Shown here: piece by piece, positions 1-5,544 of the stretch
Numbering within the stretch: the stretch's first letter is position 1
Layout of the letters: every line of letters begins with the position of its first letter
DNA from: Candidatus Krumholzibacteriia bacterium
GTDB taxonomy: Bacteria; Krumholzibacteriota; Krumholzibacteriia; LZORAL124-64-63
Direction of reading: 5' to 3'
Assembly: GCA_014859985.1 (NCBI GenBank)
Contig: JACZKN010000258.1
Coordinates: 1-6,418 of the forward strand
Length of the DNA: 6,418 bases
The notes under the pieces: model-generated
What the model was told of the DNA's origin: nothing
Database searches by the model: none
The model's input: only the letters and a program-made list of their open reading frames with translations
Program-made: the position numbers and the translations under genes

Positions 1-1003
1 AGCCGGGGCCGCCGGCCAGGCCGACCAGGTAGCCGAGGCCGGCTCCCAGGTGGACCGCGGCGAAGCACGAGGCGACCGCGGCCCACAGGCGACCGGGTCG
101 CCAGCGGGCGACGTGGCCGGCATACACCGCGACGGCGGCCGTGTAGGCGCCGGCCACGGCGGCCCAGGCCTGCCAGGCCGGGGCCCAGAAGGCGCCGGCC
201 ACCGGCAACGCCACCAGCCAGAGCACGAACCCCGCCAGCAGGGTCGCCGGGGGCGACACGGAGCCCGGGTAGCGGCGGGCCATCAGCGCCCGGCCGTGGC
301 CGTAGCGGTAGAGCTGGCGGAACAGGGCCCTCCAGCCGGCGCGCGGGTAGTAGGACACCGTCAGGTCCGGGTCGTGGTACGCCTCGACGCCCTGCCGGTG
401 TACCCGCAGGTTGAACTCCAGGTCCTCCCCCGCGTCGAAGGCCTCGTCCACCCCGCCCAGGTCCGCGTAGAGCCCGCGGGTGTAGCCGCAGCCGGCGCTC
501 AGGGGGTTGCAATGGCCGCTGCCGCCGTCGTAGATCTTCGAACCGGTGTGGTGGCCCAGGGCCGAGCCGCGGGCCAGGGCCACGGCGCGCTGGAAGAGGG
601 TGACCCCTTCGGCGAGCAGCGGCTGCGGCCGCGAGAGGCAGCGCTCGCCCCGCCGGAACGCGGCCAGGGCGGATTCGAGCATGGTGCGGCTCTCGACGCG
701 GCAGTGGCCGTCGACGAACAGCAGGTACGCCCCGCAGGCGTGGCGCGCGCCGAGGTTGCGCCCGCTGCCGGAGGTGATGCCCGGGTTGTACAGCAGGTGC
801 AGGTGCGGGTGCGCCAACGCCGCGGCCCGCACCAGGTCGCGGGTCTCGTCGTCGCTGTAGCCGTCGATCACCAGGATCTCGTAGGAGTCCGGCGCCAGGG
901 ACTGGTCGCAGAGCTGGGCCAGGAGGCCGCGGATGTGGGCCGCCTCGTTGCGCACGGGCACCACGACCGACAATTCCGGATGCCTGGGCGCAAGTTGGAT
1001 CAC
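1..1003 (-). CDS. ExoA-like family 2 glycosyltransferase, membrane-anchored, 3' end outside window
   Basis: Probably transfers a sugar from an activated nucleotide donor to a growing surface or exopolysaccharide at the inner face of the membrane. The GT-A fold is visible: LSVVVPVRNE (residues 11-20), LVIDGYSDDET (about 44-54), LLFVDGHC (94-101, with D98-G-H100 in the place of the usual DxD), SGSGRNLGAR (78-87) and GEDLEFNLR (192-200). The C-terminal part has about three hydrophobic segments (roughly 254-273, 277-297 and 306-330), as in membrane-anchored GT2 enzymes of the succinoglycan ExoA type. At least 334 residues are visible and the frame is still open at base 1. I chose GTG at 1003 because AGGTG at 1017-1013 lies 9 bases upstream; GTG at 1015 is an in-frame alternative without such a site. 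It follows another GT2 gene and a deacetylase on the same strand, with its own candidate promoter. Family assignment is confident; donor and acceptor are unknown. Confidence 0.85.
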   Translation of the reverse strand, partial: MIQLAPRHPELSVVVPVRNEAAHIRGLLAQLCDQSLAPDSYEILVIDGYSDDETRDLVRAAALAHPHLHLLYNPGITSGSGRNLGARHACGAYLLFVDGHCRVESRTMLESALAAFRRGERCLSRPQPLLAEGVTLFQRAVALARGSALGHHTGSKIYDGGSGHCNPLSAGCGYTRGLYADLGGVDEAFDAGEDLEFNLRVHRQGVEAYHDPDLTVSYYPRAGWRALFRQLYRYGHGRALMARRYPGSVSPPATLLAGFVLWLVALPVAGAFWAPAWQAWAAVAGAYTAAVAVYAGHVARWRPGRLWAAVASCFAAVHLGAGLGYLVGLAGGPG

Positions 1004-1012
1004 GGCAGTCGG

Positions 1013-1017
1013 CACCT
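1013..1017 (-). promoter_or_regulatory. Ribosome binding site of the second glycosyltransferase
   Basis: AGGTG on the minus strand, 9 bases before the GTG at 1003. It favours that start over the in-frame GTG at 1015, which this site overlaps. The match is modest. Confidence 0.4.
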
Positions 1018-1036
1018 GTTGATAATGTCCATTCGA

Positions 1037-1084
1037 ATATCCCGGCAAGATGGCCGATCCCTGCCCGGCTGTCAAACGGGATAT
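1037..1084. repeat. 8-base inverted repeat around the candidate promoter
   Basis: ATATCCCG (1037-1044) and CGGGATAT (1077-1084) are perfect inverted copies separated by 32 bases, and they bracket the -35 and -10 candidates at 1047-1075. A separate perfect palindrome ATTCGAAT lies at 1031-1038. No T-tract follows, so this is not a convincing intrinsic terminator. It could be a split operator or chance. Confidence 0.35.
1047..1075 (-). promoter_or_regulatory. Candidate promoter for the second glycosyltransferase
   Basis: On the minus strand a perfect TTGACA (1075-1070) is followed after 17 bases by CATCTT (1052-1047), which matches only 3 of 6 positions of the -10 consensus. It sits in the 89-base gap between the two glycosyltransferase genes and would give a leader of about 35-40 bases before GTG 1003. 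The perfect -35 and correct spacing are seen directly; activity is inference, weakened by the poor -10. Confidence 0.35.
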
Positions 1085-1092
1085 CGGCGCCC

Positions 1093-2034
1093 CTAGTCCA
1101 GACTGAAATTCTTTTGGCCTAGGCGCTTGCGGGCCAGTCGCCAGAAGCCGGGCCGGTGCCGGTCGGCCTCGCGGACCCAGGCCGCGGTGCGCGGGGTCCA
1201 GGGGCTCCTCTCCCGGCGCAGGGTGCCGACGCGGCCGAGCCCGTCCCGCACGGCGCGCAGCCAGGCCGGCAGGTGGCCGTCGCGCAGGCTGTAGGCCAGC
1301 ATGGCGCCCAACCCCCGGACGAGGTAACGGGCGGCGTAGCCCGCCGGCTGGTGCAGCACCGCCACCCAGAACAGGTTGCGGGTGTCGAAGTAGTAGCGCC
1401 GCCAGCCGGGGCGGCCGCTGCGTTGGTGGTCGTGGCCCACCGTGATGCGGCCGTCGTGGACGATGTCCCAGCCCGCATCCAGCAACCGATACGCCAGCTC
1501 CAGGCCCTCGTGGCTGATGAAGAAGTCCTCGCGGTAGAGCCCCGCCCGGGCCAGGGCCGCCCGGCGGAAGGCCACCGCGCCCTCGGTCAACTCGTAGGTG
1601 GGAAACCGCCCGGCCGCCTCGGTCACCGGGCGCCGGTGCACCCAGTCGCGCACCCGCGCGGTGCCCGGCCAGGTGACGGTGAAGGTGACGGCCCCCAGCC
1701 GCGGGTCCTCGGCGAAGGCCCGCCGCACGGCCGCCAGCTGCCCGGGCCCGAAATCCACCATGTCGTCGTCGAGGGTGACCACGATGCCGCCTGTCGCCTG
1801 CTCCAGCCCCCGGTTGCGCGCCCCCACGCCGCGGTTCTCCGGAAGGGCCACCAGCCGGACCCGGGGGTGGCGCTCGCTCAGGGCGGCGGGCGTGCCGTCA
1901 CCGCTGCCGTTGTCCACGACGATCACCTCGACGTCCGGGTCGCCGAGGGCCGCCAGCTGGCCCACCAGGCGCAGCACCGCGTCGCGGCGGTTGCAGGTCA
2001 GGATGACGAAGGAGACCGGCACCGCCGCGCTCAC
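1093..2034 (-). CDS. Family 2 glycosyltransferase (rhamnosyltransferase-like)
   Basis: A cytoplasmic inverting GT-A glycosyltransferase of 313 residues, probably adding one sugar to a lipid-linked or surface glycan. Visible motifs: VSFVILTCNR (7-16), VEVIVVDNGSGDGT (35-48), NRGVGARNRGLE (67-78), the metal/nucleotide site TLDDDM (87-92), HEGLELAYRLLDAGW (175-189) containing the acceptor-side acidic residue, and YYFDTRNLFW (214-223), typical of rhamnosyltransferase-like GT2 proteins. There is no clear transmembrane helix. The reading frame is open far upstream, but the start is GTG at 2034: GGAG (2045-2042) lies 7 bases ahead, and the GTG overlaps the deacetylase stop as GTGA. This implies translational coupling and one transcript with the deacetylase. 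It ends with TAG at 1095-1093. Length is normal for the family. The sugar specificity cannot be read from sequence. Confidence 0.9.
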   Translation of the reverse strand: MSAAVPVSFVILTCNRRDAVLRLVGQLAALGDPDVEVIVVDNGSGDGTPAALSERHPRVRLVALPENRGVGARNRGLEQATGGIVVTLDDDMVDFGPGQLAAVRRAFAEDPRLGAVTFTVTWPGTARVRDWVHRRPVTEAAGRFPTYELTEGAVAFRRAALARAGLYREDFFISHEGLELAYRLLDAGWDIVHDGRITVGHDHQRSGRPGWRRYYFDTRNLFWVAVLHQPAGYAARYLVRGLGAMLAYSLRDGHLPAWLRAVRDGLGRVGTLRRERSPWTPRTAAWVREADRHRPGFWRLARKRLGQKNFSLD

Positions 2035-2684
2035 CGGCAGGCTCCGTCGCCGAGAGCCGGCAGGCCGCCGGCGAGGTCGAAGCCCCGGTCGGCCAAGGCC
2101 GGCAGCAGCTGGTCCAGCAGGGCGTGGATCGCGTCCCGGTCGTCGTGCAGCAGCACGATGTCGCGGCCGCGGGCCTCGCCGGCCAGGCGGCGGCCCAGAT
2201 CGGCGGCCTGGCCGCGGTCGCCGGTCTGCCAGTCCAACGGGTCGAGGGACCACAGCACGTGCTGCAGGCCGAGGCGGACCGGCACCACCAGGCTGCCCGG
2301 ATGGATGCGGCCCCCCGGCGCGCGGAAGAAACGGGGCGCCGTCCCGGTGGCCCCGGCCACGGCGGCCGAACAGCGCCGCACGTCCCGCAGGTAGCCGGCC
2401 GGCGCGGGCAGCCGGGCCATGCCGTGGGCGTAGGAGTGGTTCCCGACCGCGTGGCCGCTTTCGGCGATCCGGCGGGCCAGGTCCGGGACGTCCTCGACGC
2501 GCCGGCCGAGCACGAAGAACAGGGCCCGGGCGCCGTGCTCCTGCAGGCGGTCGAGCACGCCCTCGGTCACGCCGCGCACCGGGCCGTCGTCGAAGGTCAG
2601 CAGCACCGACCGCGCGCAGCCGGGCGGCAGGCGGCGCACCAGGAAGGGCGCCAGCAGGGCGCTCGTCAGCGGGCGGGGTCGCAC
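2031..2684 (-). CDS. Polysaccharide deacetylase (NodB homology domain, CE4)
   Basis: Likely removes N- or O-acetyl groups from a polysaccharide in a metal-dependent reaction. All five CE4 motifs are present in the 217-residue product: TFDDGP (30-35, D32 as base and D33 as metal ligand), HSYAH (83-87, metal ligands H83 and H87), RAPGG (121-125), SLDPLDW (146-152) and IVLLHDD (176-182, H180). The length is little more than a bare NodB domain, with no clear signal peptide, so cytoplasmic or unconventional placement is possible. I chose GTG at 2684 because AAGGAG (2697-2692) is 7 bases ahead; the frame stays open to a GTG at 2741, but that start lacks a site and lies upstream of the likely transcription start. 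It is the first gene of a coupled pair with the glycosyltransferase (GTGA overlap), pointing to capsule, exopolysaccharide or cell-wall glycan modification. Chitin-, peptidoglycan- and PNAG-type substrates cannot be told apart here. Confidence 0.9.
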   Translation of the reverse strand: MRPRPLTSALLAPFLVRRLPPGCARSVLLTFDDGPVRGVTEGVLDRLQEHGARALFFVLGRRVEDVPDLARRIAESGHAVGNHSYAHGMARLPAPAGYLRDVRRCSAAVAGATGTAPRFFRAPGGRIHPGSLVVPVRLGLQHVLWSLDPLDWQTGDRGQAADLGRRLAGEARGRDIVLLHDDRDAIHALLDQLLPALADRGFDLAGGLPALGDGACR

Positions 2685-2691
2685 GATCGCG

Positions 2692-2697
2692 CTCCTT
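2692..2697 (-). promoter_or_regulatory. Ribosome binding site deciding the deacetylase start
   Basis: AAGGAG on the minus strand, 7 bases before GTG 2684. It is much stronger than anything ahead of the alternative GTG at 2741 and shortens the protein by 19 residues compared with the longest open frame. Confidence 0.7.
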
Positions 2698-2731
2698 CGC
2701 GTTGCGGCGGGGCCGACCGCCGCCAGTGCGG

Positions 2732-2761
2732 AAGCTAGCACGAAGGTTCCGCCGGTGCCAA
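2732..2761 (-). promoter_or_regulatory. Candidate promoter for the deacetylase-glycosyltransferase pair
   Basis: On the minus strand, TTGGCA (2761-2756, 5 of 6 to the -35 consensus) is separated by 18 bases from TAGCTT (2737-2732, 3 of 6). TGC sits immediately before the latter, giving an extended -10 of the form TGnTAGCTT. Transcription would start near 2725, about 40 bases ahead of GTG 2684. The -35 overlaps the palindrome at 2757-2771, which could be an operator. Inference from sequence match only. Confidence 0.4.
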
Positions 2762-2803
2762 CCGGGTTGGCGACGCCTTGGTGGGCAATGTCCGGGTTGG
2801 CGA
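2757..2803. repeat. Palindrome plus 12-base direct repeat in the gap before the deacetylase
   Basis: GCCAACC-G-GGTTGGC is a perfect 15-base palindrome at 2757-2771. In addition CCGGGTTGGCGA occurs twice in the same orientation, at 2762-2773 and 2792-2803, exactly 30 bases apart and so about three helical turns. The first copy overlaps the palindrome and abuts the candidate -35. Only the first copy is part of a full palindrome. No T-tract follows, which argues against a terminator. It may be a regulator binding region for the deacetylase promoter. Confidence 0.5.
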
Positions 2804-2805
2804 GG

Positions 2806-3195
2806 TCAGACGACCCTCGCCTTGTACCCGTACTGCAGCACCTCCCACTCGCGCCCGCAGCGCAGGCGGCGGAAGATCAGCTCCACCTCGGTGCCGATGT
2901 CCACCGCATCCGGCGGCGCCTCGGCCACCATGCAGGTCAGGCGCACGCCGTTCTCCAGCTCGACGATGGCGTTGACGTAGGGCTTCTGGTCGTCGAACTC
3001 CGCGGGCGGGATGTCCACGACGGTGCAGGTGACCACCTTGCCGCGGTTGGGCAGCACCACGGTCGTGGACTCGCGGGCGCCGCACTTGCGGCACACGGCC
3101 CGCGGCGGGAAGTGGATCTCGCCGCAGTCGGCGCAGCGGCCGGCCTCCAGCCGGTAGCGCTGGGGGATCTCGCGATGGTAGCGCGGGGAGATCAT
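2806..3195 (-). CDS. DUF35 zinc-ribbon / OB-fold acyl-CoA-associated scaffold protein
   Basis: A small protein (129 residues) that in the archaeal thiolase/HMG-CoA synthase complex bridges the two enzymes and helps form their shared CoA-binding site. Seen here: a rubredoxin-like zinc ribbon with CADC (C21, C24) and CRKC (C35, C38), then an OB-fold with GKVVTCTVVDIPPAEF (52-67), PYVNAIVELENGVRLTCMV (72-90) and a C-terminal strand ending QYGYKARVV. The ATG at 3195 overlaps the thiolase stop as ATGA and is preceded by GGAGGT (3207-3202), 6 bases away, so its translation is probably coupled to the thiolase. Gene order synthase-thiolase-DUF35 is the one known from archaea. DUF35 proteins also pair with other thiolases, for example PhlB in phloroglucinol acylation, so the family is certain but the exact partner reaction is inferred from the neighbours. 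Confidence 0.92.
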   Translation of the reverse strand: MISPRYHREIPQRYRLEAGRCADCGEIHFPPRAVCRKCGARESTTVVLPNRGKVVTCTVVDIPPAEFDDQKPYVNAIVELENGVRLTCMVAEAPPDAVDIGTEVELIFRRLRCGREWEVLQYGYKARVV

Positions 3196-4349
3196 CGGCT
3201 CACCTCCAGGATGTGCACCGTGCAGCTGCCGCCGCTGCCGCCCATGTTCTGGGCCAGGCCCCGGCGGGCGTCCTTGACCTGGCGCTTGCCGGCCTTGCCG
3301 GTCAGCTGCTCGTAGAGTTCCGCGATCTGGGCGATGCCCGTGGCGCCCACGGGATGGCCCTTGCTCTTGAGCCCGCCCGAGGTGTTGACGGGGATGCGCC
3401 CGCCCAGGGCGGTCTCGCCCGCCGAGGTGGCCGCCGCCGCCTTGCCCGGCTCGAAGAAGCCCAGCTCCTCCAGGCAGACCAGCTCGGCGATGGTGAAGCA
3501 GTCGTGCACCTCGACCAGGTCGATGTCCCGGGGCCCGACCCCCGCCATGGCGAAGGCCCGCCGGGCGGCCGCCTGCACCACGGGGATCCGCGACACGTCC
3601 GCGCGGTCGTGCAGGGCGATGGTGTCGGTGGCGTGGCCGCTGCCCAGGATGCGCACCACGGGCTTGCCCAGGGCGCGGGCCACCTCGACCGGCGCCAGCA
3701 GCACCGCGGCCGCACCGTCGCTGACGGGTGAGCAGTCGAACAGGCCGAGCGGCGAGGCCACCATCACCGCGCCCAGCACCGTTGCCCGGGTGATCTCCTG
3801 GGGGAACTGGGCCTTGGGATTCAGGGCGCCGTGGCGGTGGTTCTTGACCGCCACGTCCGCCAGCTGCTCCCGCGTGGTGCCCCATTTGTGCATGTGGGCC
3901 TTGGCGATCATGGCGTACAGGCCCGGGAAGGTGACGCCGTGGTAGACCTCGTACTCCTGGTCCGCGGCCGTGGACAGGCAGTAGGTGGCGTCGGCGCCGT
4001 CGTTCATCTTCTCGACCCCCGTGGCCAGCACGTAGTCGCTGGCGCCGGAGGCCACCTCCAGCCAGGCGGCGCGGAACGCCGCCCCGCCCGAGGCGCAGGC
4101 CGACTCGACCCGGGTGGCGGCGATCCCGGCCAGGCCCGCGTAATCGGTCAGGATGGAGGCCAGGTGCTCCTGGCCGTTGAACAGGCCGGAGCTCATGCAG
4201 CCGATCCAGGCCGACTGGACCTGGCGCCGCTCGATCCCCGCGTCGGCCAGGCAGTCGGCCACCGCCTCGGCGTGCAGGTCCCGCAGCGGGGAGCGCCACA
4301 GCTCGCCAAACTTCGTGATGCCCATCCCGATGACAGCTACGTCTCTCAT
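3192..4349 (-). CDS. Thiolase, archaeal acetoacetyl-CoA thiolase / SCP2-like type
   Basis: Probably condenses two acetyl-CoA to acetoacetyl-CoA, which is handed to the adjacent HMG-CoA synthase within a complex. The 385-residue product has VESACASGG (81-89) with the nucleophile C85, EVHDCFTIAEL (280-290) with H282, NTSGGLKSKGHPVGATG (322-338) with H332, and a C-terminal NMGGSGGSCTVHILE (368-382). This is the SCP2-like thiolase pattern rather than the classical bacterial FadA/PhaA pattern. ATG at 4349 is chosen because AGGAGGT (4363-4357) is 7 bases upstream; the GTG at 4358 overlaps that site. The gap to the synthase stop is 12 bases, and the stop overlaps the DUF35 start (ATGA). All catalytic positions I can recognise are intact. 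Alternative role: a C-acyltransferase of the PhlC kind or another CoA-ester thiolase. Confidence 0.9.
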   Translation of the reverse strand: MRDVAVIGMGITKFGELWRSPLRDLHAEAVADCLADAGIERRQVQSAWIGCMSSGLFNGQEHLASILTDYAGLAGIAATRVESACASGGAAFRAAWLEVASGASDYVLATGVEKMNDGADATYCLSTAADQEYEVYHGVTFPGLYAMIAKAHMHKWGTTREQLADVAVKNHRHGALNPKAQFPQEITRATVLGAVMVASPLGLFDCSPVSDGAAAVLLAPVEVARALGKPVVRILGSGHATDTIALHDRADVSRIPVVQAAARRAFAMAGVGPRDIDLVEVHDCFTIAELVCLEELGFFEPGKAAAATSAGETALGGRIPVNTSGGLKSKGHPVGATGIAQIAELYEQLTGKAGKRQVKDARRGLAQNMGGSGGSCTVHILEVSR

Positions 4350-4356
4350 GCGCTCC

Positions 4357-4363
4357 ACCTCCT
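4357..4363 (-). promoter_or_regulatory. Thiolase ribosome binding site overlapping the synthase stop codon
   Basis: AGGAGGT on the minus strand. Its first two bases are the last two of the TAG stop (4364-4362) of the upstream synthase, and it is 7 bases before ATG 4349. This near-perfect site sets the thiolase start and suggests that ribosomes ending the synthase can reinitiate. Confidence 0.75.
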
Positions 4364-5411
4364 AAAGCTGGTTCATGCGGATCTTGCCGCGGTAGGCCAC
4401 GTACTTGCCGTAGTCCAGGTAGATGCGCCGGTCCGCGAGCTGGTCCCGCGTGGCCGGCGCCTTCTTCTGGATCTCCTTGATGCGGTCGGTGCAGCGGATG
4501 ACGAAGCTGTCCGAGCCCGCCCCGCTGCCGAAGGAGGTGACCAGGATGCGGTCCCCCGGCTCGGCCACGTCCAGGCAGGCGGCCAGGCCCGTGGGCGAGG
4601 AGCCGCTGTAGGTGTTGCCCATCAGGTTCACCACCCAGCCCTGCTCGAGCTGCTCCTGGCGGAAGCCCGCTTCCTTGCCCGCCTTCAGGGGGAACTTGCC
4701 GTTGGGCATGTGGAAGACCGCGAAGCGGAAATCGGCGGGCTCGAGGCCGCTCTTCTCGAGCATGCCCCGGGTCGCCCCCAGCACGTGGTGGAAGTAGGCC
4801 GGCTCGCCGGTGAAGCGGCCGGCGTGGCGCGGGTAGAATTCCCCCTCGCGGCGCCAGAAGTCCGGCGTGTCCGAGGTGAAGGAATAGGTGTCGACGATCT
4901 CGGCGGCGACGTTCTCGCCGCCCATGATGTAGGCCGTGCCGCCGGCGGAGGCCGTGTATTCGAGGGCGTCGCCGGGCGCCCCCTGGCTCGTGTCCGCGCC
5001 GATGCCCAGCGCGTACCGCATCACCCCGGACTTGACGTGGCTGTAGGCCACGAACATGGCCTCGGTGCCGGCCTTGCAGGCGAACTCGAAATCGGCCACG
5101 TGGCATTCGGGTCCCGCGCCGATGGCGTCGATGACCACCGTGCCCGAGGGCTTGACCGCGTACGGGTGGCTCTCCGAGCCGATGTAGCAGCAGCCGATTT
5201 CGCGCGGGTCGATCCCCGCGCGCGCGATGGCGTACTTGGCGGCGGCCACGCTGATGGTGATGGTGTCCTCGTCCAGCCCGGGGACGGTCTTCTCCTGCAG
5301 CAGCAGGCCGCGCTTGAACGCGGCCGCGTCTGCCCCCCATTGGCCGGCGATGTCCTCGACCTTGATGCGGAAGCGGGGGACGTAGGAGCCCCAGCCGACG
5401 ATTCCGTGCAT
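4362..5411 (-). CDS. Hydroxymethylglutaryl-CoA synthase, archaeal type
   Basis: Likely condenses acetyl-CoA with acetoacetyl-CoA to HMG-CoA, the committed precursor of mevalonate. The 349-residue product opens with GIVGWGSYVPRFRI (3-16), as archaeal synthases do. It keeps the catalytic set: E80 in GSESHPYAVKPSG (78-90), nucleophile C112 in EFACKAGTEA (109-118) and H234 in FHMPNGKFP (233-241). NTYSGSSPTG (266-275) and SFGSGAGSDSF (293-303) complete the thiolase-fold active site, and the tail YLDYGKYVAYRGKI (331-344) is also typical. Length fits the compact archaeal form rather than the larger eukaryotic/Staphylococcus type. ATG 5411 has AAAGGAG (5424-5418) 6 bases upstream. It is the first gene of the synthase-thiolase-DUF35 operon, with a palindrome in its leader. 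The alternative is a KAS III-like or PhlA-like enzyme, but the intact HMG-CoA synthase triad favours the first reading. Confidence 0.9.
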   Translation of the reverse strand: MHGIVGWGSYVPRFRIKVEDIAGQWGADAAAFKRGLLLQEKTVPGLDEDTITISVAAAKYAIARAGIDPREIGCCYIGSESHPYAVKPSGTVVIDAIGAGPECHVADFEFACKAGTEAMFVAYSHVKSGVMRYALGIGADTSQGAPGDALEYTASAGGTAYIMGGENVAAEIVDTYSFTSDTPDFWRREGEFYPRHAGRFTGEPAYFHHVLGATRGMLEKSGLEPADFRFAVFHMPNGKFPLKAGKEAGFRQEQLEQGWVVNLMGNTYSGSSPTGLAACLDVAEPGDRILVTSFGSGAGSDSFVIRCTDRIKEIQKKAPATRDQLADRRIYLDYGKYVAYRGKIRMNQL

Positions 5412-5434
5412 GGTGTTCTCCTTTGCGGCGGTTT

Positions 5435-5452
5435 CCGTTACTTCGATAACGG
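5435..5452. promoter_or_regulatory. Candidate operator: perfect 18-base palindrome in the leader of the synthase operon
   Basis: CCGTTA-CTTCGA-TAACGG: perfect 6-base arms (5435-5440 and 5447-5452) around a 6-base centre. It lies 24-41 bases upstream of the synthase ATG, just downstream of the candidate promoter at 5462-5490, where a bound repressor would block transcription. Its size suits a dimeric regulator such as a TetR-family protein. No regulator gene is in the window, so the assignment is inference. Confidence 0.45.
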
Positions 5453-5461
5453 TGTTTCAGG

Positions 5462-5490
5462 AGATTAGCAGGCCGATCAGGGGGTGGCAA
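5462..5490 (-). promoter_or_regulatory. Candidate promoter of the synthase-thiolase-DUF35 operon
   Basis: On the minus strand, TTGCCA (5490-5485, 5 of 6 to the -35 consensus) is followed after 17 bases by TAATCT (5467-5462, 3 of 6); GCTAAT (5469-5464, 4 of 6) at 15-base spacing is an alternative -10. It lies in the 133-base divergent gap and would give a leader of about 45 bases containing the palindrome at 5435-5452 and the AAAGGAG site. Supported only by sequence match and position. Confidence 0.35.
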
Positions 5491-5501
5491 GGACGTCCCC
5501 G

Positions 5502-5530
5502 TTGCCGAATACCGACAATTAGCGTAGGAT
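5502..5530 (+). promoter_or_regulatory. Candidate promoter of the Ser/Thr kinase gene
   Basis: TTGCCG (5502-5507) and TAGGAT (5525-5530), each 4 of 6 to consensus, with the ideal 17-base spacing, in an AT-richer patch of the divergent gap. The start of transcription would be near 5537, only about 8 bases before ATG 5545 but about 38 before GTG 5575. Moderate match only. Confidence 0.4.
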
Positions 5531-5544
5531 ATACGCCATCCTGA

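Noticed and set aside
50..1096. Long plus-strand open frame opposite the second glycosyltransferase
   Set aside because: It is the antisense of a gene with clear GT2 motifs; its translation is low-complexity and has no recognisable domain or ribosome site.
2035..2253. N-terminal extension of the rhamnosyltransferase-like protein to a start at 2253
   Set aside because: The extra 73 residues are Arg/Pro-rich and lie inside the deacetylase gene in another frame. GTG 2034 has a GGAG site and gives the normal GT2 N-terminus.
2742..2805. Intrinsic terminator after the DUF35 gene
   Set aside because: The palindrome at 2757-2771 could form a stem on the minus strand, but no run of T follows and its one-base centre makes a poor hairpin loop.
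1156..2980. Several plus-strand open frames of 200-460 codons across the glycosyltransferase, deacetylase and DUF35 region
   Set aside because: They are opposite genes with complete family motifs and are rich in Arg, Gly, Pro and Ala, as expected for GC-rich shadow frames.
3831..5468. A 545-codon plus-strand open frame opposite the thiolase and synthase
   Set aside because: Both genes on the minus strand have intact catalytic motifs and ribosome sites; this frame has neither.
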